The notes below the pieces were generated by a model that did not search any database, had not been told where the DNA came from, and was given only the letters and a program-made list of their open reading frames with translations. 64,000 nt of DNA from Microbacterium sp. (GTDB taxonomy: Bacteria > Actinomycetota > Actinomycetes > Actinomycetales > Microbacteriaceae). The first letter of the stretch is position 1. Each line of letters starts with the position of its first letter. The stretch is from positions 1-64,000 of the forward strand of contig JAEKKN010000028.1 of assembly GCA_019510305.1 (NCBI GenBank), written 5' to 3'. Of this stretch, positions 42,824-51,607 are shown in pieces. The position numbers and the translations under genes were made by a program.

Positions 42824-42971
42824 GCGCGAGACCCCCTCACGAGTCAGCAGCCGGGCGGTGGGGCCCGGCGCGTTTCAGGACACCGGCTCGAGGCCGGTAA
42901 GAGTAGCATTCAGAATAGCACGCGGGTAAGGCCCTCTCGCTGTGGCCCGCCTGGTGAAGGGAGCGATTCTC

Positions 42972-43514
42972 ATGACCGACAACACTTCTGCGCCGAGCGA
43001 GGAAGCCGCACAGAACGCGGCTCTGCAGAAAGCGGTGATCGTCGGGCTGCAGCCCAACCAGTCGCAGCACGTGCTGGACGAAGCCATGAAGTACGCGCGC
43101 CTCCTCGGCGCGCCCCTGGTCGTCGTGCACGTCGACGTCACGCGCTTCGTCACCTACGAGGATCCGGACGGCTACGTGCACTCCGCTCCGATCGACATCA
43201 ACTTCGAAGCCGGAGCTGCGGAGTTCGAAGCCGTGCAGGCCACCGCATCCGCTGTGCTCGACAGCACCGGACTCACCTGGACCGCTCGCCAGCTCGTCGG
43301 CGACCCCGCCATCGCGATCAAGCAGCTCGCAAACAAGCTCGACGCGCAGCTGATCGTCGTCGGCACGCGCAAGCGCGGCATCGGCGAGTCGATCCGCGAG
43401 TTCTTCACCGGATCGGTCGCCGCGCGCCTGGCACACCGTCAGCATCGTTCGGTGCTCGTGGTGCCCCTGGAAGAGCCTGTTCCGGACACCCAGAAGGACA
43501 TCTGGGTCGAGTAG
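42972..43514 (+). CDS. universal stress protein (UspA family)
   Basis: 180 aa single-domain Usp. Motifs: AVIVGLQPNQSQHVLDEAMKYARLL, VVVHVDV, and the nucleotide-binding VVGTRKRGIGESIREFFTGSVAARLAHR (G-x2-G-x9-G-S type), then VLVVPLE. Probably binds ATP and takes part in stress survival. The ATG at 42972 with GGGAGCG upstream is preferred to an in-frame GTG further up. It converges with a PadR gene across a repeat element. Confidence 0.9.
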   Translation: MTDNTSAPSEEAAQNAALQKAVIVGLQPNQSQHVLDEAMKYARLLGAPLVVVHVDVTRFVTYEDPDGYVHSAPIDINFEAGAAEFEAVQATASAVLDSTGLTWTARQLVGDPAIAIKQLANKLDAQLIVVGTRKRGIGESIREFFTGSVAARLAHRQHRSVLVVPLEEPVPDTQKDIWVE

Positions 43515-43518
43515 CTCT

Positions 43519-43616
43519 CCGGTCGTTGGGCGAGGAGCTCAGCGACGAGAAGAAACGCGGAATCGGTCCTACGACTGATTCCGCGTTTCGTCTCGCTTCG
43601 CTCGCTCAACGACCGG
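43519..43616. repeat. ggtcgttgagcg-type palindromic repeat, nested
   Basis: CCGGTCGTTGGGCGAG (43519-43534) and CTCGCTCAACGACCGG (43601-43616) are inverted with one mismatch; inside, AAACGCGGAATC (43553-43564) and GATTCCGCGTTT (43577-43588) are exact inverted copies. The right arm, 43583-43616, is shared with the element at 48697-48776. It fills the gap between convergent genes and may terminate both. Confidence 0.7.
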
Positions 43617-43634
43617 CGTGGAGAGGTCGCTCCC

Positions 43635-44270
43635 TCAACGAGCGGGTGCCTGCAGCGCGGCCAGCGCGGCGGTGACGCCCTTGGACGCCGCCTCCAGGCC
43701 GTCTTCGAGCTCGGAGACGATGGATGCCGGCAGCACGCCGCCGCGCGCGACATACGTGCGCAGATCGGTGCGCACCCTGGCGCGAAACGCGTTGATGACG
43801 GCATCCGCCCGATGGATCTCTTCGCGGCTGACGATCCGCTCGTCGTCTGCGGGAGTGCGCGGGCGGGTCTTCGACGACGCACGATCGTCGCGCGCCGCGC
43901 TGGCGAGATCGGCGCGGAGGCTCTTCATCGCCTCCTGCACGCTCTGGCGGACTTCGTTCGCGATCAGCCGTACCGAATCGGTGAGCCCGGCCTCGATGCC
44001 CGCGAGTTCGCCCTCGCGCGCCGTGACCTCGGCCCGTCCGGCGTCGGTGATCGTGTAGATCGTGGTGCGGCCGTCGGCGGTCTTCGTGACGAGGCCCTCC
44101 TCTTCGAGCTTCGCCAGTCGCGGGTAGATCGTGCCGGCGCTGGGCGTGTATGTGCCGCCCGTCCGGTCGGTGAGGGCCTGGATGATGCCGTAGCCGTGCT
44201 GCGGGGACTCCGCGATCAGCGCGAGCAGGTACAGGCGCAGGTCGCCGTGGGAGAAGACTGCCGGGCTCAT
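43635..44270 (-). CDS. PadR-family regulator
   Basis: 211 aa. PadR winged helix (LALIAESPQHGYGIIQALTDR, GTIYPRLAKLEEEGLVTK, TTIYTITDAGRAEV) followed by a long C-terminal helical part. The start at 44270 overlaps the stop of the DUF4097 gene by 4 bp, so both are cotranscribed. A 9-bp inverted repeat in the operon promoter (45132-45167) is the likely self-operator. The inducing condition is unknown; cell-envelope stress is common for PadR/DUF4097 pairs but is only an analogy. Confidence 0.88.
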   Translation of the reverse strand: MSPAVFSHGDLRLYLLALIAESPQHGYGIIQALTDRTGGTYTPSAGTIYPRLAKLEEEGLVTKTADGRTTIYTITDAGRAEVTAREGELAGIEAGLTDSVRLIANEVRQSVQEAMKSLRADLASAARDDRASSKTRPRTPADDERIVSREEIHRADAVINAFRARVRTDLRTYVARGGVLPASIVSELEDGLEAASKGVTAALAALQAPAR

Positions 44271-45106
44271 GCTTCCCACTCCGGGTCGTTCACGATCGAC
44301 TCGGTCGCGCGGCGCAGCACGGTCACCCCGCCGGAGACGGAGTTCGCGCGCAGGTCGACGAAGCGTCCGGCGAGTTCACCGGTCGAGCCGGTGAAGTTGC
44401 TGGGGCCGCTCGATCCTCGCTCGACTCCGTCGACGAGGACGCGTCCGCTCATCGAGCGGATCACGTAGTTGGCCGCGAGGGACTCGTCGAGCCGCACGGT
44501 CGTGCCACCGGAGACCGAGTTCACGTTGATGGCGTTCACGTCTCCTGCTGCATCGATCATGGTCGTCCCCGACACGATGTCGACGGTCGCCTTGCGGATC
44601 GTTCCCGTGGCGGCGACATCGCCCGAGACGCTGTTGGCGTTGATCGACCCGGTCAGGCCGCGCACCTGCACGTCGCCCGAGACGGTGTTGATCGAGAGGT
44701 CGCCGATCAGCGTGTCGACGATGATGTCGCCCGAGACGGTGCTCAGTCGGGCATCGTTGCGGATGCCGGAGACGAGCGCACCGGCGCTGACCACGCCCAG
44801 GTTCAGGGCGATCGAGCGGGGGACGGCGACGCTGACCTCGGCCTTGGGACCGCCGGCGCCGAAGTTGCGGAACACCTCGAGGAAGTTGTCCCACCCCAGC
44901 TGCGGGTGATCGATCTCGACCTGGCCGTCGATCGACTCGATGCGAAGGTCCTTGGTGGTGACGCCGTGCACCTCGATGCGGATGCCGGGCTCGTCATGGG
45001 CGATCACGTCGACCTGCCCGCCGACGAGCCCGATCTTCAGACGGGTCACGTTCTCGATGTCGATCACGCGTTCCTCGCCCGGGGCGATGAGCCACTTCTC
45101 GGTCAT
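44267..45106 (-). CDS. DUF4097 beta-strand repeat protein
   Basis: 279 aa. A right-handed beta-solenoid-like repeat domain with repeated VSGDxxV and SVSGG units (STVSGDIIVDTL, NTVSGDVQV, NSVSGDVAATG, NSVSGGTTVRL). No signal peptide or membrane helix, so cytoplasmic. In other bacteria DUF4097 proteins pair with transcription regulators or anti-sigma-like factors. The ATG at 45106 follows AAGGAG. First gene of the operon with PadR. Confidence 0.87.
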   Translation of the reverse strand: MTEKWLIAPGEERVIDIENVTRLKIGLVGGQVDVIAHDEPGIRIEVHGVTTKDLRIESIDGQVEIDHPQLGWDNFLEVFRNFGAGGPKAEVSVAVPRSIALNLGVVSAGALVSGIRNDARLSTVSGDIIVDTLIGDLSINTVSGDVQVRGLTGSINANSVSGDVAATGTIRKATVDIVSGTTMIDAAGDVNAINVNSVSGGTTVRLDESLAANYVIRSMSGRVLVDGVERGSSGPSNFTGSTGELAGRFVDLRANSVSGGVTVLRRATESIVNDPEWEA

Positions 45107-45131
45107 GTTGCTTCTCCTTGTTCGGAATCGC

Positions 45132-45167
45132 GCTATATCGCGTTTGAACAGCGTAACACGATATAGC
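45132..45167. promoter_or_regulatory. PadR-type operator
   Basis: GCTATATCG (45132-45140) and CGATATAGC (45159-45167) are exact inverted copies spaced 18 nt, 26 bp before the DUF4097 start. The AT-rich dyad is like known PadR sites. The rest of 45168-45321 holds CTGCAGACGT direct repeats and no gene. Confidence 0.65.
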
Positions 45168-45321
45168 TCGATTTCGTCAAGACGCATCGCGATTTCTCGG
45201 AACGTCTGCAGGATCGGCGCACGAATGCAGGACACGAACGGGTGGGATGCGCCTGCAGACGTGCCCGGCCCTGCAGACGTCCCGAGTGCGAAGTGGATGC
45301 GCGGGAGGCCGGCGAGGCGGG

Positions 45322-47799
45322 TCAGGCCAGCGGCGGGGTGTGCCAGATGCGGTCGATGTAGTCGCGGATCGATCGGTCCGAGGAGAAGAATCCGGTGCGG
45401 GCGACGTTGAGGATCGCTGAGCGGGTCCATGCGTCCTGATCGGCGTATGCGGCATCCACCCGCTCCTGGGCCGCGATGTACGAGGCGTAGTCGGCGAGCA
45501 CCATGAACCGATCTTCGTAGAGAAGATTCGACACGACCGGCTCGAAGACCGAGCGATCGCCGCGCGAGAACGCCCCTGAGGCGATCAGATCGATCGCGGC
45601 CCGGAGCCCGGCATCGGCCTGGTAGAAGTCGCTGGGCCGATATCCGCGTGCGCTGAGCGCCTCGACCTCGGGCTCGCTCATGCCGAAGAGGAAGAAGTGG
45701 TCGTCGCCGACGAGTTCGCGGATCTCGACGTTGGCGCCGTCATCGGTGCCGATCGTCAGGGCGCCGTTGAGGGCGAACTTCATGTTGCCGGTGCCCGAGG
45801 CCTCTTTTCCGGCGAGCGAGATCTGTTCGGAGAGGTCGGCGGCGGGGATGACCCGTTCGGCGAGGGTCACGTTGTAGTTCGGCGGGAAGATGACCTTCAG
45901 GCGCCCATCGAGCCGGGGGTCGCTGTTCACGACCGAACCCACCGCGTTGATCAGATGGATGATCCGCTTGGCCATCGTGTATCCCGGTGCGGCCTTCGCC
46001 CCGAAGATCACGGTGCGCGGCTGGACGTCGGATGCCGCGACCCGCCCAGACACCACGCCCTCGTAGGTCGAGACCACATGCAGCACCTTCAGAAGCTGCC
46101 GCTTGTACTCGTGCAGGCGCTTCACCATCACGTCGAGCATGTGACCGTCGCTCACCTCGAATCCGTCTCGTTCACGGAGCACGTCGTTCAGCCGACGCTT
46201 GTTCGCGGCTTTGACCTCGGCGAAGGAGGCGCGGAACCCGGCGTCGTCGGCGAACGGCTCCAGCTCGCGCAGGCGCTCGAGATCGGTGAGCCAGCCCTCG
46301 CCGATCGCCTCGGTGATGAGCCCCGACAGCCCGGGATTCGCCAGGCGCAGGAACCGACGGGGCGTGACACCGTTGGTCACGTTGGTGAACTTGCCGGGGA
46401 AGAAGTCGTCGAAGTCGCTGAGCACCTTGTCGCGCAGCAGTTGCGAGTGCAGTTCGGCGACGCCGTTGACCTTCGCCCCCGCGACCGTCGCGAGGTACGC
46501 CATCCGGACCGAACGGACCGGATGCTCCGCGATGATCGACATGTTGCGGATGCGCATCTCGTCGTCGCCGTAGCGGGCGCGCACGGCATCCAGGAACTCC
46601 TCGTTGATCCGGTAGATGATCTCGAGGTGTCGTGGCAGCAGACGGCCGAGCAGCTCGACGGGCCAGACCTCGAGGGCCTCGGGCAGCAGCGTGTGGCACG
46701 TGTAGGCGAAGCACTGCCGCGTGATCGCCCACGCGGCATCCCAGTCCATCTTCTTCTCGTCGACGAGAACGCGCATGAACTCGGGAACCGCGATCACCGG
46801 GTGCGTGTCGTTGAGCTGGAAGATCACACGCTCGGGGAGCTTCGCGAGGTCGTAGTCGCCGGGGAGCATGCTGTCGAGGAAGTCGTGGATGGATGCCGCG
46901 ACGAAGAAGTACTGCTGCTGCAGGCGCAGCTCCTTGCCCTGCGGCGTCGAGTCCTCCGGGTAGAGCACCTTGGAGATCGTCTCGGCGTACGTCTGGGCGC
47001 GCACCGCCTCTTCGTAGTCGCCCGAATTGAAGATCCGCAGATCGAACGCCTTGGTCGCCACCGCGCTCCACAGCCGGAGAGTGTTCACTCGGCCGTTCTG
47101 AAAGCCGGGGATCATGTAGTTGTACGGCACCGCCTGCACGTTCCACCCCGGCACCCAGCGCGAGCGCGTGACGCCCTCGTCGTCGTAGGTCTCGGTGTGA
47201 CCGCCGAAGGCGATCGTCTGCGCGTCCTCCGGGCGGGCGAACTCCCACGGCGAGCCGAGCGACAGCCAGGAATCCGGCTGCTCGACCTGCTGGCCGTCGA
47301 CGAACGTCTGCCGGAAGATCCCGTACTCGTAGCGGATGCCGTAGCCGATGCTCGGCACGCCGAGCGTCGCGAGCGAGTCGACGAAGCAGGCCGCGAGCCG
47401 GCCGAGGCCGCCGTTGCCGAGCCCCGGTTCCACCTCGTGCTGGCGCAGATCGTCGAGCGAGACGCCGCACGATGCGAGCGCCTCCTGCGCGATGTCGGCG
47501 AGCCCCCCGGCGAGAAGGTTGTTGTCGAGCTGGCGGCCCAGAAGATACTCGGCCGAGAGATAGCAGACGCCCTTCGCCTGCGACTCCTTCTGGCGGCGCA
47601 GATCCTCGAGCCATCGCGCCATCAGGTAGTCGCGGACCGTGTGCGCGAGCGCGAAGTACCGATCGTTCTCGCTCGACGCCGACAGTGCGACACCACGGTC
47701 GAAATTGAGGTTGTGCAGGAAGTCGGCGACGAACGCGTCGGCCGACGTCTCCGGAGCGGTCACAGGGGCGAGGGCGAGGGGATGCGTGGCGCGGGTCAC
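45322..47799 (-). CDS. glgP: glycogen/maltodextrin phosphorylase
   Basis: 825 aa, usual GT35 length. Releases glucose-1-phosphate from alpha-1,4-glucans. Hallmarks: CYLSAEYLLGRQLDNNL, GLGNGGLGRLAACF, RLHEYKRQLL, and the PLP-lysine stretch EASGTGNMKFALNGALTIGTDDGANVEI. All catalytic blocks look intact. The GTG at 47799 has TACCGT 6 nt upstream and no Shine-Dalgarno (leaderless). It is monocistronic; divergent from the TipA-type regulator. Confidence 0.95.
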   Translation of the reverse strand: MTRATHPLALAPVTAPETSADAFVADFLHNLNFDRGVALSASSENDRYFALAHTVRDYLMARWLEDLRRQKESQAKGVCYLSAEYLLGRQLDNNLLAGGLADIAQEALASCGVSLDDLRQHEVEPGLGNGGLGRLAACFVDSLATLGVPSIGYGIRYEYGIFRQTFVDGQQVEQPDSWLSLGSPWEFARPEDAQTIAFGGHTETYDDEGVTRSRWVPGWNVQAVPYNYMIPGFQNGRVNTLRLWSAVATKAFDLRIFNSGDYEEAVRAQTYAETISKVLYPEDSTPQGKELRLQQQYFFVAASIHDFLDSMLPGDYDLAKLPERVIFQLNDTHPVIAVPEFMRVLVDEKKMDWDAAWAITRQCFAYTCHTLLPEALEVWPVELLGRLLPRHLEIIYRINEEFLDAVRARYGDDEMRIRNMSIIAEHPVRSVRMAYLATVAGAKVNGVAELHSQLLRDKVLSDFDDFFPGKFTNVTNGVTPRRFLRLANPGLSGLITEAIGEGWLTDLERLRELEPFADDAGFRASFAEVKAANKRRLNDVLRERDGFEVSDGHMLDVMVKRLHEYKRQLLKVLHVVSTYEGVVSGRVAASDVQPRTVIFGAKAAPGYTMAKRIIHLINAVGSVVNSDPRLDGRLKVIFPPNYNVTLAERVIPAADLSEQISLAGKEASGTGNMKFALNGALTIGTDDGANVEIRELVGDDHFFLFGMSEPEVEALSARGYRPSDFYQADAGLRAAIDLIASGAFSRGDRSVFEPVVSNLLYEDRFMVLADYASYIAAQERVDAAYADQDAWTRSAILNVARTGFFSSDRSIRDYIDRIWHTPPLA

Positions 47800-47805
47800 G
47801 TGTCG

Positions 47806-47811
47806 ACGGTA
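47806..47811 (-). promoter_or_regulatory. -10 element for leaderless glgP
   Basis: TACCGT on the minus strand, 6 nt before the GTG at 47799. Confidence 0.45.
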
Positions 47812-47856
47812 TCGAGCATGGGCGTCGCGCGTGTTACGAACCGGCGAATGTTCCCG

Positions 47857-47888
47857 GTTGACATTGACGTAGCGTCAACTTCTACCGT
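47857..47888 (+). promoter_or_regulatory. MerR-type promoter with dyad in long spacer
   Basis: TTGACA (47858-47863) and TACCGT (47883-47888) are separated by 19 bp, the overlong spacer typical of MerR-activated promoters. Two overlapping dyads lie in or against the spacer: TTGACG-TAG-CGTCAA (47864-47878) and GTTGAC...GTCAAC (47857-47879). Suggests autoregulation by the downstream gene. Confidence 0.65.
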
Positions 47889-47916
47889 GGAGATATCACT
47901 ACGGAAGGAGGGCGGC

Positions 47917-48696
47917 ATGGGAACCAGGGACTGGTCGATCCAGGAGATCGCACGGCTCGCCGGCACCACCAGCAGAACGCTGCGTCACTACGACGACATC
48001 GGTCTGCTGCCGCCGTCGCGCATCGCCTACAACGGCTATCGGCACTACGACGAGCAGGCGCTCGTGCGACTGCAGCGAATCCTGCTGCTGCGCGAGCTCG
48101 GACTCGGGCTGCCGCAGATCGCGGAGGTGCTCCACAGAGAGCGCGCCGAAGCAACGGCACTCAAGACCCACCTCGCGCTCCTCCGCGAGGAGCAGGCCCG
48201 GCTGGCGCGGCAGATCGCGTCGGTCGAATCCACCATCGGAGCATTGGAAGGAGGTGAAGAACTCATGGCAGAGAACATGTTCGACGGCTTCGACCACACC
48301 CAGTACAAGGAGGAGGTCGAGGAGCGCTGGGGCAAGAAGGCCTACGCCGACAGCAACCGCTGGTGGCAGGGGATGACGGATGCCGAGCGCGCCGACTGGC
48401 AGCGCCGCGTGTCCGACCTCGGACGCGACTGGATCGCCGCCGCCGAGAGCGGCGTCGATCCGGCATCCGACGAGGCCCAGGCCATCGCGCGTCGCCACGT
48501 CGAGTGGCTCACGGGCATCCCGGGCACGCCCGCGGCTGTGCCCGGCGGAGACGTCAAGGGCTACGTGATCGGGCTCGGCGAGATGTACGTGGCAGATCCG
48601 CGCTTCGGTGCGAACTACGCGACGTCCGCCGGCAGCACGAACGGTGCGGAGTTCGTCCGCGACGCGCTCCGCGTGTACGCGGAGGCGAACCTGTAG
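47917..48696 (+). CDS. MerR/TipA-family regulator with TipAS domain
   Basis: 259 aa. N-terminal MerR domain (WSIQEIARLAGTTSRTLRHYDDIGLL), a dimerising coiled coil (about 80-115), then a TipAS-type domain (about 130-255) with EVEERWGKKAYADSNRWW and GMTDAERADW. In Streptomyces TipA this domain binds thiopeptide antibiotics and activates drug-response genes; here the ligand is unknown. GGAAGGAGGG gives the start. An internal ATG at 48268, following GGAAGGAGG, could yield the TipAS domain alone, as occurs in Streptomyces. Confidence 0.9.
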   Translation: MGTRDWSIQEIARLAGTTSRTLRHYDDIGLLPPSRIAYNGYRHYDEQALVRLQRILLLRELGLGLPQIAEVLHRERAEATALKTHLALLREEQARLARQIASVESTIGALEGGEELMAENMFDGFDHTQYKEEVEERWGKKAYADSNRWWQGMTDAERADWQRRVSDLGRDWIAAAESGVDPASDEAQAIARRHVEWLTGIPGTPAAVPGGDVKGYVIGLGEMYVADPRFGANYATSAGSTNGAEFVRDALRVYAEANL

Positions 48697-48776
48697 GCGT
48701 TTCGTCTCGTCGCTTCGCTCCTCGCTCAACGACCGGATGTCTCCGGTCGTTGAGCGGGCGGAGCGAGACGAAACGC
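48697..48776. repeat. ggtcgttgagcg-type palindromic repeat
   Basis: Left arm 48697-48736 (starts GCGTTTCGTCTCG, ends CTCAACGACCGG) and right arm 48743-48776 (CCGGTCGTTGAGCG to GACGAAACGC) are inverted copies around ATGTCT, with a few bases extra in the left arm. The same sequence ends the element at 43519-43616. Begins 1 bp after the regulator's stop. Confidence 0.75.
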
Positions 48777-48786
48777 GTGGCTGGAG

Positions 48787-48792
48787 TAGGGT
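48787..48792 (+). promoter_or_regulatory. -10 element for leaderless 121-aa gene
   Basis: TAGGGT, 7 nt before the ATG at 48800. Confidence 0.4.
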
Positions 48793-48799
48793 CGGGGCC

Positions 48800-49165
48800 A
48801 TGGTCGGCCGACGGGATCGTACGGAAGCGACGGCGATCGTCGTCGCAGCCACGGCCGCTTATGCCGCGAACTGTGCGCTCGGCACTGCCGTGGCCGCACG
48901 GCTCGTCGACACGAGCCGGTTCCGCTGGGTGCATCACCTGCTGTACGTCGTGACCTGCGCGACCACTGCCGTCGCCCTCGTCTGCGCCTGGCGATCGCGC
49001 ACAGGCCGCCGCGCGGCGATCGCCCTCGCACCGGCCGCCGTGCCGCTCGCCGTGATCCCGTATGCGGGGACGCGAGGCCGACGGCATCCGCTCATCGCGC
49101 TCGCCGCGGCGCCCTTCTATCTCGCGAGCGTCGCCTCATCACTGCTGCCCCTCGACCGGAAGTGA
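48800..49165 (+). CDS. 121-aa membrane protein, unknown
   Basis: Three or four hydrophobic segments (about 12-33, 47-64, 72-85, 97-115) separated by short Arg-rich loops; no family recognised. No Shine-Dalgarno, TAGGGT 7 nt upstream. It is followed after 4 bp by the nitroreductase gene, so the two are probably one transcript. Confidence 0.65.
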   Translation: MVGRRDRTEATAIVVAATAAYAANCALGTAVAARLVDTSRFRWVHHLLYVVTCATTAVALVCAWRSRTGRRAAIALAPAAVPLAVIPYAGTRGRRHPLIALAAAPFYLASVASSLLPLDRK

Positions 49166-49169
49166 CCGC

Positions 49170-49970
49170 ATGGAACTGCTCGACGCCATCCGCCGCCGCA
49201 AGACCACGAACGGACCGTTCCTGCCCGACCCCGTGTCCGAGGAGCATCAGCGCCTTCTGCTCGAGGCGGCCGGCCGCGCCCCGTCGCAGCTGAACAGCCA
49301 GCCGTGGCGGTTCGTCGTGATCGAGAACCGCGACACGATCGAGGCGATCGCGCGCATCTCCGGAGAGAGCATGACGGAGGCGATGTCGAACGGCACCTTC
49401 TTCGAACGCTACAAGCCGTACTTCCGGTTCAGTCAGGCCGAGATGGACGAAAAGCGCAGCGGGATGCTGTTCGACAAGCTGCCTGCGGCCCTGCGGCCGT
49501 TCACCGGACAGGTCTTCACGAAACGCGGCCAGAAGCTCATGAACGCCTTCGGCGTACCGAAGACGTTGGGCGAGGAGAACCGTCGGCTCGTCGCCGGTTC
49601 TCCTCTGCTGTTGGGCGTCATGCTCGATCGCAGCGAGTACCGACCAGGGCAGCTCTCGTCGTTCTACTCCGTGTTCAGCATGGGGGCCGCCATGGAGAAC
49701 ATCTGGCTCACCACGGTCGAGCTGGGTATGGGCATCCAGTTCATCTCCTTCCCGATGGAGGTTCCTGGTCGCTGGGACGAGATCGTGCGGATGCTGCGGG
49801 TGCCCGACGACCTCGAGCTCATGGCCGTCTACCGGCTGGGTTACGTGCCGCCCGAGCAGCGTCGGCCCGCGATCGACTGGAAGAGCAGCGAGCGCCGGCT
49901 CGTGTCGCAGTACGTGTTCCGCGAGACCTGCGAGACGCCGCAGGACGGATGGGATGCCGCGCGCCCCTGA
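49170..49970 (+). CDS. nitroreductase-family protein
   Basis: 266 aa FMN-dependent fold. Starts with [15 protein letters not shown] and has the FMN contact region [21 protein letters not shown] plus [27 protein letters not shown], which is the second half of the nitroreductase domain. Probably NAD(P)H-dependent reduction of nitro or quinone compounds; substrate unknown. Between these two blocks lies an insert of about 80 residues ([14 protein letters not shown]...) not seen in short family members. Converges with the FAD/Rieske gene. Confidence 0.87.
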   Translation: MELLDAIRRRKTTNGPFLPDPVSEEHQRLLLEAAGRAPSQLNSQPWRFVVIENRDTIEAIARISGESMTEAMSNGTFFERYKPYFRFSQAEMDEKRSGMLFDKLPAALRPFTGQVFTKRGQKLMNAFGVPKTLGEENRRLVAGSPLLLGVMLDRSEYRPGQLSSFYSVFSMGAAMENIWLTTVELGMGIQFISFPMEVPGRWDEIVRMLRVPDDLELMAVYRLGYVPPEQRRPAIDWKSSERRLVSQYVFRETCETPQDGWDAARP

Positions 49971-49976
49971 ATCTCG

Positions 49977-51503
49977 TCAGTCAGCCCGTGTCCGCGGCAC
50001 GCGGCCGAGATCGTGCACGGCGGGTCCCTCGAGGCGTCGCCCGTCAGGAGCGAAGCGCGACGCATGCAACGGGCAGTCCCAGGTGCACTCGGCGTCGTTC
50101 CAGTCGAGTACACCGCCCAGGTGCGTGCACACGGCATCCACTGCCCGGGTGACCCCGTCGACCGTCGATATGCCCACGGGGCGAGCGGCCCTGTTCGCCA
50201 CCACGCCCTGGCCCTCCGCGGGTTGCGGAACGGGTACGGCTCGGCGCTCCGCGTCGGCCCAGCCGGATGCGGCCGCAGCGGCGACGCGCGCGCCCTCGGC
50301 CGCGCCTCTCGCCAGGTCGGCAGGCACCGTGAGCCGTGTGCCGATCGCGGTCATCCACGAAGCGCGCTCGCGCCGCGGCGTGCCGAGGATCTCGGCGGTG
50401 AGCCGCTGCGCTGCGGCCGGCGCGTTCGTGAGGCCCCACTTCGCATAGCCCGTGGCGAAGCGGATCCGTCCGAGGCCCCGAGGCATCGCCCCCACGAAGG
50501 GGATGAGGTTGTGCGACTCGTAGTCCTGCGCGGACCAGCGATGCGTCTCCTCGGCATCCGGGAAATGCCGGCGGGTCCACGCCACGAGATCATCGATGGC
50601 CGCTGTCTCGCCGTCGGAGCGTCCGACCGGGTGTCCGCCTCCTCCGACGACCAGCTGAGCCGCGTCCGCAGGACCGTCGGTCTCCGCCACGGCACGGATC
50701 GATCGGGTCGAGCCGTCGACCGAGATGAACGTGCCCTCGGGGACGGGGGAAGAGGTGCGGAACGAGACGCAGTAGGAGCGCAGACCGCGGACCTTCATGA
50801 AGTGCAGCCCGCGGTCGAGAAACGGCGTGCCGGTCGCGAGCACGATGTCGTGAGCGAACAGCGGACCGGCGGTCGTCTCGACGCGCGGCTCGGGGAGGGC
50901 ATGCGCGCCTGTCGCGCGCACATGCTCGTGCAGAGTGCCGCCCGAGGCGAGCAGCCTGCGGGCCAGCGCCTGGGTGACCCGCACCGGGTCGATCGTCGCC
51001 TGATCGTCGAGAGCGACCGCGCCGAGAGCGGGGAAGGGGACGTCGAGGTCTGCGGGCTGGACCATCCGCGCAGCGAGACCCGCTTCGCGCGCCGCGGCGT
51101 GCTGGCGACGCAGGACGTCGAGGCCTGCGCGTTCCTGGGCGTAGCTGTGATCGGTGCGACGCGTGCACGGGATGCCGGCGGTCTCTGCGAACTCGAGGAG
51201 CCACTGCATGCCGTCGCGGTTCGCGTCGACGTACGCACGCACGAGTGACGCGGGATGATGCCGGCGGATCTCGGCGAGGCGGCTGCCCTGCAGCAGCGAG
51301 AGCTTGCCGGTGTTGGCGCCGGTCGCGAGTTCGGCCACGACCCCCGCGTCGATCACCGCCACGTCGAGTCCGGCATCCGACAGCATGACGGCGGTCGAGA
51401 GGCCGGTGAGTCCTGCGCCGACGATCACGACGTCGTGGCGCGCGCCCGGCTCGAACGGAGAGCCGAGGGGGACGGTCGGGCCGAGTTTCCAGAGCGGGGT
51501 CAT
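49977..51503 (-). CDS. FAD-dependent oxidoreductase with C-terminal Rieske domain
   Basis: 508 aa. N-terminal DadA/glycine-oxidase-type FAD fold: dinucleotide motif DVVIVGAGLTGLSTAVML (about 25-43), then an ATGANTGK-type loop and IVLATGTPFLDRG. Residues about 430-508 form a Rieske [2Fe-2S] domain with C459-x-H461 and C477-x2-H480 (CTHLGG and CPLHASRF), all four ligands present. Such two-domain proteins pass electrons between FAD and an iron-sulfur centre; the substrate is not known. The ATG at 51503 is chosen; a TTG 12 nt upstream is possible. Divergent from crcB. Confidence 0.88.
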   Translation of the reverse strand: MTPLWKLGPTVPLGSPFEPGARHDVVIVGAGLTGLSTAVMLSDAGLDVAVIDAGVVAELATGANTGKLSLLQGSRLAEIRRHHPASLVRAYVDANRDGMQWLLEFAETAGIPCTRRTDHSYAQERAGLDVLRRQHAAAREAGLAARMVQPADLDVPFPALGAVALDDQATIDPVRVTQALARRLLASGGTLHEHVRATGAHALPEPRVETTAGPLFAHDIVLATGTPFLDRGLHFMKVRGLRSYCVSFRTSSPVPEGTFISVDGSTRSIRAVAETDGPADAAQLVVGGGGHPVGRSDGETAAIDDLVAWTRRHFPDAEETHRWSAQDYESHNLIPFVGAMPRGLGRIRFATGYAKWGLTNAPAAAQRLTAEILGTPRRERASWMTAIGTRLTVPADLARGAAEGARVAAAAASGWADAERRAVPVPQPAEGQGVVANRAARPVGISTVDGVTRAVDAVCTHLGGVLDWNDAECTWDCPLHASRFAPDGRRLEGPAVHDLGRVPRTRAD

Positions 51504-51544
51504 GCGAACAGTCAACCCGTCGAGCGCGCCGCTCGCACCGCCTT

Positions 51545-51575
51545 GACAGCACGACCGGGTGCTGTCAGCACCCGG
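51545..51575. promoter_or_regulatory. overlapping inverted repeats between FAD gene and crcB
   Basis: GACAGCAC/GTGCTGTC (51545-51552, 51559-51566) and CCGGGTGC/GCACCCGG (51555-51562, 51568-51575) share bases, so only one can form at a time as RNA. As DNA they could be operators for the divergent genes. The conserved crcB (fluoride) riboswitch core is not seen here. Confidence 0.4.
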
Positions 51576-51595
51576 CGGCGAGTGTCGGCGACGAC

Positions 51596-51601
51596 TACAG
51601 T
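51596..51601 (+). promoter_or_regulatory. -10 element for leaderless crcB
   Basis: TACAGT, 6 nt before the GTG at 51608. Confidence 0.45.
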
Positions 51602-51607
51602 GACAGG

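Noticed and set aside
42879..42899. tRNA-like T-arm (ccggctcgaggccgg)
   Set aside because: No acceptor, anticodon arm or CCA-compatible fold around it; only a small hairpin.
45697..47916. Long open frame running antisense to glgP into the MerR gene
   Set aside because: The region is covered by the intact glycogen phosphorylase; only the part from 47917 with its own ribosome site is real.
51504..51607. Fluoride riboswitch before crcB
   Set aside because: The conserved crcB-motif core words are absent and the promoter hexamer lies 6 nt from the start.
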